This document shows positions 1-5,219 of a DNA stretch of 5,219 nucleotides, one piece after another. The notes under the pieces were generated by a model. The model was not told the DNA's origin and did no database searches. It saw nothing but the letters and a program-made list of their open reading frames with translations. A program made the translations under genes and the position numbers. The stretch is from Pseudomonadota bacterium (GTDB lineage: Bacteria; Pseudomonadota; Gammaproteobacteria; Burkholderiales; Burkholderiaceae_B): positions 1-5,219 of the forward strand of contig JAEWEH010000115.1 of NCBI GenBank assembly GCA_023389535.1, written 5' to 3'. The first letter of the stretch is position 1, and every line of letters starts with the position of its first letter.

Positions 1-74
1 GGCGTAGCGCAGCCTGGTAGCGCACTTGCATGGGGTGCAAGGGGTCGAGTGTTCGAATCACTCCGTCCCGACCA
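1..74 (+). tRNA. tRNA-Pro (anticodon GGG), 5' end cut by window edge
   Basis: This tRNA reads proline CCC/CCU codons. All arms can be folded by eye: the 3' four bases of the 5' acceptor strand (1-4), D stem GCGC 7-10 with 20-23, anticodon stem CTTGC 25-29 with GCAAG 37-41, a 7-base loop ATGGGGT with GGG at 32-34, T stem GAGTG 47-51 with CACTC 59-63 around TTCGAAT, 3' acceptor strand CGTCCCG 64-70, discriminator A71 and an encoded CCA at 72-74. The acceptor strand implies that three bases are missing upstream of the window. A strong terminator follows eight bases later, so the gene is probably the last or only member of its transcript. I saw no second copy of its 3' end in the window, hence no sign of an integrated element using it as an attachment site. 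Confidence 0.97.
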
Positions 75-81
75 AATAAAT

Positions 82-115
82 CAAGGGCTTACAGATTTCG
101 GTCTGTAAGCCCTTG
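82..115 (+). terminator. tRNA-Pro terminator hairpin, possibly bidirectional
   Basis: A perfect 14-bp stem (82-95 with 102-115) encloses TTTCGG. The first T and last G can form a wobble pair, leaving a stable UUCG tetraloop. On the plus strand it is followed by TCGTTT, a modest U tract, and it sits just after the tRNA CCA. Read on the minus strand, the same hairpin is followed by ATTTATTTGG, so it could also stop transcripts coming from ktrAB, whose last stop codon is about 135 bp away with no better terminator in between. Termination in the ktrAB direction is inference. Confidence 0.9.
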
Positions 116-249
116 TCGTTTGCGGATCATTTGCCGGGTCTGGCAACCAATATAAATACTATATAAGTCAGTCACCGTTGGCGCTCAAGGGTTTTGTTGA
201 CGTTCAAGGATTTGGCGCCGACGCTGCCGACCTAAGCGCTTGCGACCGA
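116..249. other. Intergenic spacer between tRNA terminator and ktrB end
   Basis: No gene is supported here. The stretch holds a small inverted repeat TTGCC/GGCAA (131-135 with 142-146), a conspicuous AT-rich island (147-166) in otherwise GC-rich DNA, and short direct repeats: TTGGCGC at 178-184 and 212-218, and TCAAGG at 185-190 and 204-209. A minus-strand pair TTGAGC (188-183) and TATATA (165-160) has 17-bp spacing but only 4/6 matches each, which is too weak to call a promoter. Confidence 0.5.
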
Positions 250-1617
250 TCAGCCCACCTGGAATTCAGTTTCCGGATAGCGTATGCGGCTGCGCCTCTG
301 GGTGGCCAGGCTGTATACCAGGGTCAGCGGCCCCAGCCTGCCGGCGAACATCAGCAAGGTGATCAAGGCCTGGCCGGGCGCCGACAAGTGGTGCGTCAGG
401 TCGCGGCTCATGCCTGTCGTGCTGACGGCGGACATGACTTCGAACAAAATGGAAAGAAAGGGCGCTTGCTCGAGGATGGACAGCAACAGCGTGCCCACGA
501 AGATGAACACGCAGGTGACGAGCACCAACGCCAGCGCTTTTTGTACGGTATCCGGCGAGATGGAGCGCTTCAGCAGTACGACTTCCTTGCGCTGGAAAAT
601 ATAAGAATACACGGCCGCCAGCAGCACGATGAAGGTGCCCAGCTTGATGCCGCTGGCCGTGCTCAATGATCCGCCACCGATGAACATCAGCAGCATGACG
701 ATCAAGGTCGAACTGTCGGTCAACTGGGTGATGTCGACACTGGTGAAACCGGCCGTGCGGCTGGTGACGCTTTGCAGCCAGGCGGCCAGAGCCTGCCCAT
801 GCAACGGCAGGCCAGCCAGGGTGTCCGGATTGCGGGATTCCAGCGCCCATATCACGGCGAAGCCAATCAGATTCAAAGCAAGGGTGCCGGCCACGATCAG
901 TTTTGTGTAGGGCAGCAACGGCACCCATCGTCTTTTGCTTCCGACATCATGCAGCACGGAAAAGCCGATTCCGCCCAGTATGATGGAAAAGCTGATGATG
1001 AGTATGGTCGGGGCGTCGTCGACGAACGAGGCCAGGCTGGAAGGAAAGAGCGAGAAACCGGCATTATTAAAAGCCGCAATAGCATGAAAGATGGCAAGAT
1101 ACGCCGCTGTGGGCAGCGGATAGTCGCGCCACCACCATAACGTCAGCGCCACCGCGGCGATTGCTTCAATGGCCAGCGAAATCTTGATGACGGATACCGC
1201 TGTGTGGCGAATGCGTGGGACGCTCGTCTGATTGAAGGCTTCCAGGGCCAGGGCCTGATGTTTCAGGCTCATGCGTTTGCCCAGCGTGATCGCGGCCACC
1301 ACGGCGAAGGTCACGAATCCCAGGCCGCCCAGTTGGACCAATGCAATCAGGACGACTTGGCCGAACTGAGTCAGGGCAATGGCGGGATCGATCACCGCCA
1401 GGCCGGTCACCGTGACTGCCGACGTGGCCATGAAAAAGGCGGTGAATATACTTAGAGGTTCATGGCTTGCGGCCGGCAGGGAAAGCAGCAGCGTGCCGAG
1501 CAATATCAGCGCCAGAAAGCCCATGGCCAGCACCGTCGGAGGACTGGCTTGCACCAGGCCACTGCGCTTCATGCGCTTGTAAGACTGATAACCGTACAGG
1601 GGCAGCCAGTTACGCAT
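250..1617 (-). CDS. ktrB: KtrB/TrkH-family K+ uptake channel subunit
   Basis: This is the integral membrane, ion-conducting subunit of a Ktr-type potassium uptake system. At 455 residues it matches KtrB length rather than the longer TrkH. The four membrane-pore-membrane repeats show their selectivity-filter glycines: TVTGL (G72), NNAGF (G187), RTAGF (G290) and STTGM (G402). A glycine-rich intramembrane gating loop lies at 311-325 (MFIGGGSLSTASGIK), and the family's C-terminal signature appears as YPE...VG at 447-455. Hydrophobic segments alternate throughout, for example 30-48, 86-110, 204-224, 238-258 and 415-437. The fourth filter carries Met after Gly where Leu is commoner. The gene begins two bases after the ktrA stop and has no recognisable Shine-Dalgarno sequence (the upstream bases read TTGGTCTGACC), so translation probably depends on coupling to ktrA. 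Family assignment is secure. Whether transport is Na+-dependent, as in characterised Ktr systems, cannot be read from sequence. Confidence 0.95.
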   Translation of the reverse strand: MRNWLPLYGYQSYKRMKRSGLVQASPPTVLAMGFLALILLGTLLLSLPAASHEPLSIFTAFFMATSAVTVTGLAVIDPAIALTQFGQVVLIALVQLGGLGFVTFAVVAAITLGKRMSLKHQALALEAFNQTSVPRIRHTAVSVIKISLAIEAIAAVALTLWWWRDYPLPTAAYLAIFHAIAAFNNAGFSLFPSSLASFVDDAPTILIISFSIILGGIGFSVLHDVGSKRRWVPLLPYTKLIVAGTLALNLIGFAVIWALESRNPDTLAGLPLHGQALAAWLQSVTSRTAGFTSVDITQLTDSSTLIVMLLMFIGGGSLSTASGIKLGTFIVLLAAVYSYIFQRKEVVLLKRSISPDTVQKALALVLVTCVFIFVGTLLLSILEQAPFLSILFEVMSAVSTTGMSRDLTHHLSAPGQALITLLMFAGRLGPLTLVYSLATQRRSRIRYPETEFQVG

Positions 1618-1619
1618 GG

Positions 1620-2273
1620 TCAGACCAATTTGGGCGCGATGGTCTTGAGGGTGGTCAACTGGCCCAGCAGCACGACCACGTCTTTGGCTGCCAGCACGAA
1701 ATCGCCGGGCGGGTGCACGGTGATATGGGCCTTGCGTTTAAGCAGCAGCACATGGATGGTATCAGGCACATCCTTCAGCACGCGCTGTAGCGGCACGCCT
1801 TCAAGGCGATCGCTGATATCGATTTCAACGACGAATTCGCCATTGCCCAGCGATATGTAGTCATTGACCATCGGATAGCTGAGCGCCTGGGCTACCCGTA
1901 TGCCCATTTCTTCTTCGGGATGGATGATGCGATTGACGCCAAGCTTGCTCAGGATAAGATGATGCGCATGCGAGGTCGCCTTTACCCAGACGGTGCCGAT
2001 GCCCAGCGACTTCAGGTGCACCACGCACAACAGGCTGGCCTGGATTTCTTCGCCTATGGCGACCAGCACCACATCGTAGTTGTCCAGCCCCAGTTCTTCC
2101 AGAGCGGCGCGGTCGGTGACGTCGGCGATCGCCGCACGAGTGATTTGGTCCGCATAGTGGTCCACGGCTTTGGGGTCGGCGTCCACACCGAGCACCGAAT
2201 GGCCCATCTTCATCAATTCCAGTGCGGCTGCAGAGCCGAATCGGCCCAGGCCTATGATCGCAAATTGTGCCAT
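1620..2273 (-). CDS. ktrA: KtrA/TrkA-type RCK regulatory subunit of K+ uptake
   Basis: This is the cytosolic gating partner of KtrB. KtrA forms a ring on the inner face of the channel and binds ATP/ADP or NAD(H). The Rossmann-type RCK_N domain spans about residues 1-120: the glycine motif GLGRFG is at 8-13 and the acidic residue closing the second strand, which contacts the ribose, is D31. HPEEEMG at 118-124 leads into the linker helix. An RCK_C (TrkA_C) domain spans about 137-214. At 217 residues with one RCK_N/RCK_C pair it is KtrA-like, unlike E. coli TrkA, which carries two pairs in about 458 residues. The ATG is supported by AAGGA (2282-2278) four bases upstream. It is the first gene of a two-gene operon with ktrB and is divergent from the flavin reductase gene. 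Confidence 0.95.
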   Translation of the reverse strand: MAQFAIIGLGRFGSAAALELMKMGHSVLGVDADPKAVDHYADQITRAAIADVTDRAALEELGLDNYDVVLVAIGEEIQASLLCVVHLKSLGIGTVWVKATSHAHHLILSKLGVNRIIHPEEEMGIRVAQALSYPMVNDYISLGNGEFVVEIDISDRLEGVPLQRVLKDVPDTIHVLLLKRKAHITVHPPGDFVLAAKDVVVLLGQLTTLKTIAPKLV

Positions 2274-2405
2274 GTTGTCCTTATGAGCGCCTTGGGTATG
2301 CCGCGGTGGGCCTGAACGCTGCCTTACAATAGTCGATTGCTAAATCAGTGCGAATTCTGGTAAAAACCCTTATGGACATCAGAATTTTTTTCGAGCAGTC
2401 GTGAT
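2274..2405. promoter_or_regulatory. Divergent promoter region, ktrAB / Old Yellow Enzyme
   Basis: This 132-bp spacer must hold promoters for both directions. Best minus-strand candidate for ktrA: -35 TTCGCA (2354-2349) and -10 TATTGT (2331-2326), 17-bp spacing, 4/6 matches each. Best plus-strand candidate for the reductase gene: -35 TTGCTA (2337-2342) and -10 TAAAAA (2361-2366), 18-bp spacing, 4/6 each. The two predicted promoters overlap. Neither is strong, so these are suggestions only. Confidence 0.35.
2353..2386. repeat. Inverted repeat AATTCTG...CAGAATT upstream of the reductase gene
   Basis: Perfect 7-bp arms at 2353-2359 and 2380-2386 are separated by 20 bases and overlap the proposed plus-strand -10 (2361-2366). 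A run of seven T residues (2385-2391) begins inside the right arm. Position and symmetry fit a regulator operator. The arms plus T run also resemble a weak intrinsic terminator or attenuator, but the stem is AT-rich and the loop long. Function is inference. Confidence 0.4.
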
Positions 2406-3530
2406 ATGACCAGTTTGTTTGAGCCCTTGCAACTGGGGGCTGTGACGTTGAGCAACAGAATCGTAATGGCTCCGCTTACGCGCAATCGCGCTTCTGAAGG
2501 CCGGGTTCCCAACGATTTAATGCGTCGATATTACTGCCAGCGCGCGAGCGCCGGCTTGATTCTGTCGGAAGCGACCTCAATTTCGCCACAAGGTGTCGGT
2601 TACCCCAGCACGCCCGGTATCTGGAGCAGCGCCCAGGTCGAAGGATGGAGGAAGATCACCCAGGCGGTGCATGACAAAGGCGGGAAAATTTTCCTGCAAT
2701 TGTGGCATGTGGGCCGTGTTTCGGATCCCGAATATCTGAATGGCGGCATTCCGGTCGCGCCCAGCGCGATTGCGTGCGAGGGTCATGTCAGCCTGTTGCG
2801 CCCTAAGCGCCCTTATGTTGTGCCGCGTGCACTGCATACTGAAGAATTGGCCGGCATTGTCGCGGATTTCGCCGAAGGCGCACGCAACGCCCGGGAAGCC
2901 GGTTTCGATGGCGTGGAAGTCCATGCGGCTAATGGGTATCTGATCGATCAATTCCTGCAAGACGGCTCCAACAAGCGGACGGACGAATACGGCGGTAAAG
3001 TCGAAAACCGGGCGCGTCTGCTTCTTGAAGTCGTCGACGCTTGCATAGGGATTTGGGGCGCGGGCCGGGTGGGGGTCCATTTATCGCCGCGCGGTGACAG
3101 CCATGCCATGTCCGACTCCGACCCACGCCAGTTGTTTTCCTATGTGGCGCGCGCTTTGGGCGAAAGGCGCATCGCTTTCATTTTTACCAGGGAAGCGCTG
3201 GGCGACGACAGCCTGACGGCGGAAATCAGACGCTTGTTCGGCGGCCCGGTCATTGTGAACGAAAAATATACGGCCCACAGCGGCCTTGAGGCTATTGCCG
3301 AGGGCCGGGCCGATGCCGTCGCATTCGGCAAAGCGTTTATCGCCAATCCGGATCTGGTGACTCGCTTGAAAACCGGTGCAGCGTTGAATGAATGGGATGT
3401 GTCCACTTTCTACACCGCTGGCCCGCAGGGTTATACCGATTATCCTGCCTTGGGCGCCGGTATCGCTGCGGGAACCGAATGCTGCCCGTCCGGTATAAAA
3501 ATTTCCCAACGGCAGGCCTGGGCATGCTAA
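2406..3530 (+). CDS. Old Yellow Enzyme family FMN ene-reductase (NemA/XenB-like)
   Basis: This is an FMN-dependent NAD(P)H flavoenzyme of the classical Old Yellow Enzyme class. Relatives reduce activated C=C bonds in enones and maleimides, and often nitro compounds or nitrate esters, in the cytosol. Visible motifs in TIM-barrel order are MAPLTRNR (21-28, with T25 near the flavin), LQLWHVGR (97-104, flavin-contacting Q98), the substrate-anchoring/proton-donor motif HAANGY (H173, N176, Y178), DGSNKRTDEYGG (186-197), RVGVHLSPRGD (221-231), and the FMN-phosphate region AFGKAFIANPDL (306-317). Lys309, where many relatives have Arg, and NEKYT (285-289) recur in one proteobacterial subgroup as I remember it. 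The core ends at GYTDYPAL (342-349), where family members usually stop, but about 25 residues follow, including C359, C360 and C374. The ATG is the only in-frame start before an upstream stop, and its ribosome site is weak (GAG at 2393-2395). Substrate is unknown. Confidence 0.95.
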   Translation: MTSLFEPLQLGAVTLSNRIVMAPLTRNRASEGRVPNDLMRRYYCQRASAGLILSEATSISPQGVGYPSTPGIWSSAQVEGWRKITQAVHDKGGKIFLQLWHVGRVSDPEYLNGGIPVAPSAIACEGHVSLLRPKRPYVVPRALHTEELAGIVADFAEGARNAREAGFDGVEVHAANGYLIDQFLQDGSNKRTDEYGGKVENRARLLLEVVDACIGIWGAGRVGVHLSPRGDSHAMSDSDPRQLFSYVARALGERRIAFIFTREALGDDSLTAEIRRLFGGPVIVNEKYTAHSGLEAIAEGRADAVAFGKAFIANPDLVTRLKTGAALNEWDVSTFYTAGPQGYTDYPALGAGIAAGTECCPSGIKISQRQAWAC

Positions 3531-3554
3531 CTTCCCAGTTATAGGCCTGGCACT

Positions 3555-3577
3555 CCGGGCGCGGGGCGCCCGGCTTT
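3555..3577 (+). terminator. Intrinsic terminator after the Old Yellow Enzyme gene
   Basis: A perfect 8-bp GC stem, CCGGGCGC (3555-3562) with GCGCCCGG (3566-3573), closes a GGG loop and is followed by CTTTG. It begins 25 bp after the reductase stop codon. The T tract is short, but stem strength and placement fit a Rho-independent terminator that separates the reductase from the following lipoprotein gene. Confidence 0.75.
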
Positions 3578-3633
3578 GCCGTTACCCGACCAGGTATGCA
3601 TCGGGGCCGTGGCTGATGGTCAATTCATGTTTT

Positions 3634-3640
3634 GGGGAGG
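3634..3640 (+). promoter_or_regulatory. Ribosome binding site fixing a GTG start
   Basis: GGGGAGG ends four bases before the GTG at 3645-3647. No comparable site precedes the in-frame TTG at 3576 or ATG at 3627. The GTG start also puts a lysine at residue 2 directly before the hydrophobic signal core, as expected for a lipoprotein. Confidence 0.7.
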
Positions 3641-3644
3641 CGGG

Positions 3645-4046
3645 GTGAAAGGGTTAGTCACAGCTATCGCTGCGGCCGCATTGCTGACCGGCTGTGCCAT
3701 GGGCATACAGCCGGGGGGCGATTCGCCCAGCCTTTCCTACACCGTCCCACGTCCCTACCAGACCGTTTATTTGCGGGCGCAAAATCAGGCCGATGAATGC
3801 CTGCGCGGCAAAAAGCAATACGACGTCTACGCGGACGTCGACCCCGCCATGCAGACCGCCATGGTCGCCGTGCGCGGCCCATTCACCAGCGTCGAAGTCG
3901 CGCGCACCGATATCAAAGCGGTGGATGCCCAGCATACCGAAGTCACCCACACGGTATGGGGGCGCAGCCCCTGGGATGCGGCTGCGCTTGAAGCCATGAA
4001 GCAATCGGTACTGATGGATACGTCAGTCTGCGTCAGCTACCGCTGA
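3645..4046 (+). CDS. Small secreted lipoprotein of unknown function
   Basis: I do not recognise this family. From the GTG start it is 133 residues: a short signal peptide with K2, a hydrophobic core at about 4-14 and lipobox LTGC with the lipidated cysteine at C17. Ala at the next position (no Asp) predicts outer-membrane sorting by the Lol rule, if this species follows it. The mature part has a Gly/Pro/Ser-rich linker (20-29), then YTVPRPYQTVYLRAQ and a likely helix (38-54), then what look like alternating strands (58-107) and a final helix (109-124). C52 and C129 are the only other cysteines and could form a disulfide in the periplasm. The gene follows a terminator, so it is probably a separate transcript. 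It ends in tandem stops TGA TAA and meets yqeY tail to tail. A longer product from ATG 3627 (139 aa) is possible but poorly supported. Confidence 0.8.
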   Translation: MKGLVTAIAAAALLTGCAMGIQPGGDSPSLSYTVPRPYQTVYLRAQNQADECLRGKKQYDVYADVDPAMQTAMVAVRGPFTSVEVARTDIKAVDAQHTEVTHTVWGRSPWDAAALEAMKQSVLMDTSVCVSYR

Positions 4047-4052
4047 TAAACC

Positions 4053-4511
4053 CTAAACCAGACGCGACTTGACCTGCGCCGAAACGGCCGACATATCCGC
4101 GCGACCGGCCAGGCGAGACTTGATCAGGGCCATGACCTTGCCCATGGCGGGCGCACCGGTAACCCCTTGCGCGTTGACTTCCTCAATCGCTGCCGCAATC
4201 GCTGCATCGAGTTCTTCAGCGCTGGCTGCCTGAGGCAGGAATTCCTGCAAGACGGCGAGTTCGGCCTTCTCCTGATCGGCGGTCTCGTTGCGGCCCGCTT
4301 GTTCGAATGCCGCAATGGATTCGCGACGCTGCTTCACCTGTTTTTCGATGATCGCCAGTATGGCGGTGTCGTCCAGTTCGCGTCGCTCGTCAACTTCCTT
4401 CTGCTTGACGGCGGCCTGCAGGAAACGCAAGGTGCCCAGGCGGGCGGAATCTTTGGCGCGCATGGCGCTTTTGACGGCGTCGGCCAATTTTGGCTTGAGC
4501 ATGTTGCTCAT
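4053..4511 (-). CDS. yqeY: YqeY/GatB-like domain protein
   Basis: At 152 residues this is a full-length YqeY-family protein. The family is related to the tail domain of GatB, part of the tRNA-dependent amidotransferase GatCAB. Its own role is unproven, with tRNA binding presumed. Family landmarks are an N-terminal helical half with LGTLRFLQAAVKQKE (25-39), a charged helix (55-72), FLPQ (91-94), the C-terminal three-helix part with MGKVM (123-127), and GRADMSAVSAQVK (136-148). The start has a well-placed AGGA (4522-4519) seven bases upstream. A second ATG at codon 4 is possible, but it would lie farther from that site. A minus-strand TAAAAT (4541-4536) may be its -10 box, with no good -35. In many beta- and gammaproteobacteria this gene sits by rpsU, dnaG and rpoD. 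None of those is adjacent here: the neighbours are a convergent lipoprotein gene and a divergent esterase gene. Confidence 0.95.
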   Translation of the reverse strand: MSNMLKPKLADAVKSAMRAKDSARLGTLRFLQAAVKQKEVDERRELDDTAILAIIEKQVKQRRESIAAFEQAGRNETADQEKAELAVLQEFLPQAASAEELDAAIAAAIEEVNAQGVTGAPAMGKVMALIKSRLAGRADMSAVSAQVKSRLV

Positions 4512-4707
4512 GATGGCATCCTGAATAAAGGGTTCATTTTAATGGAAGTCACTGCTGCATGTGTGTCACCAGGGAAGCAAGGTGACCGACATGGTGCTTG
4601 CAATCACAGCGCATGCTGTTTGCTTATGCAGTGCCGGGGCATGCGGACAATCATCTAGCGTACAATTTTGCAACGCTGGAAGAAATCTGGTTTTATGGAG
4701 TTGCTTT
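4512..4707. promoter_or_regulatory. Divergent intergenic region, yqeY / ypfH
   Basis: This 196-bp spacer has no supported gene. It contains an inverted repeat GTCACC/GGTGAC (4565-4570 with 4581-4586, 10-base loop). A second dyad has arms GCAA-tc-ACAGC (4600-4610) and GCTGT-TTGC (4615-4623) around GCAT. The motif GCATGC occurs at 4611-4616 and 4639-4644. A plus-strand -10-like TACAAT (5/6) lies at 4661-4666, 41 bp before the esterase ATG, without a clear -35. A minus-strand TAAAAT (4541-4536) precedes yqeY. The dyads lie between the two putative -10 boxes. Confidence 0.4.
4697..4700 (+). promoter_or_regulatory. Ribosome binding site for the esterase gene
   Basis: GGAG at 4697-4700 lies seven bases before the ATG at 4708. 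It supports that codon as the start, with the recognisable esterase fold beginning about 13 residues later. Confidence 0.7.
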
Positions 4708-5219
4708 ATGACGAAGGCGGCAAAGTCCGGCTTGCCCGATCCCTTTATTTTCGTGCCCAGCCAGGGCAAGCCGCAACTATTGTTCGTGCTGCTGCATGGC
4801 GAGGCAGGTTCACCGCAACAGTTGTTTCCCTTGGCCGATGCGATCAAGCAAGCCTTTCCGCTGGCGATGGTGGTGCTTCCCTATGCTTACCAGAATATCC
4901 CCGTCGACAGTTTCGTCGGCGAAGGCAGTCAAGGGATCGCGGGCTATCATTGGATAGATCCGCTGGGCTTGGCCGACAATAATTACGCCGAACGAGTAGG
5001 GCAGTCTCTGCCGCGACTGATAGATCAGATCGGCCAGTTGCAAGCCCAATACGGCCTTTCAGGCGCCCAGACTGCATTGGCGGGCTTTTCTCAAGGCGCC
5101 ACCATGGCGCTGGAAGCCAGCCATGCCAAGCCGGGGCTTGCCGGGCGGGTATTGGCATTTTCAGGCTTGTATGTGCAGCCTCCCACCGATGTCCCGCCTG
5201 CCACGACGCTGCACTTTTT
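4708..5219 (+). CDS. ypfH: YpfH-type alpha/beta-hydrolase esterase, 3' end cut by window
   Basis: This is a cytosolic serine esterase of the phospholipase/carboxylesterase (acyl-protein thioesterase-like) family, most like E. coli YpfH. The reading frame is open to the window edge, with 170 complete codons visible. Strand LLFVLLHGEAGS (24-35) carries the HG oxyanion-hole element, VVLPYAY is at 55-61, and the nucleophile elbow AGFSQG (125-130) places the catalytic serine at S128. ALEASHAKPGLAGRVLAFSGLY (134-155 region) closely parallels the E. coli protein as I remember it, including the following Pro-rich loop and TTLH. The sequence stops just before the HGxxD strand, so the catalytic Asp and His are not seen and lie beyond the window. 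YpfH is about 232 residues, so roughly 60 are missing. No secretion signal is visible. Substrate is unknown; YpfH prefers short acyl esters in vitro. Confidence 0.93.
   Translation, partial: MTKAAKSGLPDPFIFVPSQGKPQLLFVLLHGEAGSPQQLFPLADAIKQAFPLAMVVLPYAYQNIPVDSFVGEGSQGIAGYHWIDPLGLADNNYAERVGQSLPRLIDQIGQLQAQYGLSGAQTALAGFSQGATMALEASHAKPGLAGRVLAFSGLYVQPPTDVPPATTLHF

Noticed and set aside
1..74. tRNA-Pro as an integration site for a genomic island
   Set aside because: There is no duplicate of the tRNA 3' end, no integrase, and the downstream genes are typical core chromosomal genes.
178..1140. Several plus-strand open frames across ktrB
   Set aside because: They lie antisense to a well-conserved membrane protein gene, are rich in Gln/His/Arg as mirror frames of GC-rich genes are, and show no family motif.
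3318..3340. Lys309 instead of Arg in the FMN-phosphate motif of the Old Yellow Enzyme, considered as a defect
   Set aside because: A lysine here together with the NEKYT segment appears in a proteobacterial subgroup as I recall it, so it is likely a normal subfamily feature.
2577..3509. Minus-strand open frames across the Old Yellow Enzyme gene
   Set aside because: They are antisense to continuous conserved flavoenzyme motifs, have no plausible ribosome sites and have unnatural composition.
3962..3987. 8-bp inverted repeat GCGCAGCC/GGCTGCGC, considered as a terminator for the convergent gene pair
   Set aside because: It lies within the lipoprotein coding sequence and has no T tract on either strand.
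4235..4248. Perfect 14-bp palindrome GCAGGAATTCCTGC
   Set aside because: It lies inside yqeY and is fully accounted for by codons for the conserved LQEFLP segment.
4496..4510. Five-bp hairpin TGAGC/GCTCA at the yqeY start codon
   Set aside because: It is too short and weak to argue for translational control without conservation data.
4167..4658. Plus-strand open frame of 163 codons across yqeY and the adjacent spacer
   Set aside because: It is antisense to yqeY and shows no recognisable domain. YqeY explains the coding signal on the other strand.
4566..5158. Minus-strand and alternative-frame open frames over the ypfH start
   Set aside because: The plus-strand frame from 4708 carries the full HG and GFSQG hydrolase signature, and these other frames are shadows of it.

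Overview
The window (about 57-60 % G+C by eye) looks like ordinary chromosomal DNA of a betaproteobacterium, most likely order Burkholderiales and perhaps Alcaligenaceae. That placement rests on protein style and gene content only, since no marker gene allows a firm assignment. It has one tRNA gene cut by the left edge, six protein genes (the last cut by the right edge), two clear hairpin terminators, and no sign of phage, transposon, CRISPR or toxin/defence content.

Layout from left to right. Bases 1-74 are a tRNA-Pro(GGG) lacking its first three bases, followed by a strong UUCG-capped terminator (82-115). Bases 250-2273, on the minus strand, are a two-gene potassium-uptake operon. Its first gene, ktrA, is a single-RCK regulatory subunit, and two bases later ktrB encodes a four-pore-loop K+ translocating subunit. 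A 132-bp divergent intergenic region (2274-2405) separates it from a plus-strand classical Old Yellow Enzyme (2406-3530), which ends in its own GC-rich terminator (3555-3573). A small secreted lipoprotein of unknown function (3645-4046, plus) then meets a YqeY/GatB-like protein (4053-4511, minus) tail to tail with only 6 bp between them. A 196-bp divergent region with several small dyads leads to a plus-strand YpfH-type serine esterase (4708 to the window end), whose catalytic Asp and His lie beyond the edge.

Functionally, KtrA and KtrB work together: cytosolic nucleotide-binding KtrA gates the membrane KtrB dimer. The remaining genes are separate transcription units with no evident shared pathway: flavoenzyme ene-reduction, an envelope lipoprotein, a tRNA-metabolism-related YqeY protein and an esterase.

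I found no convincing undescribed system. The items most worth a second look are the roughly 25-residue cysteine-containing C-terminal tail of the Old Yellow Enzyme, the inverted repeat and tiny leader ORF just upstream of that gene, the uncharacterised lipoprotein, and the dyad-rich yqeY/ypfH intergenic region.
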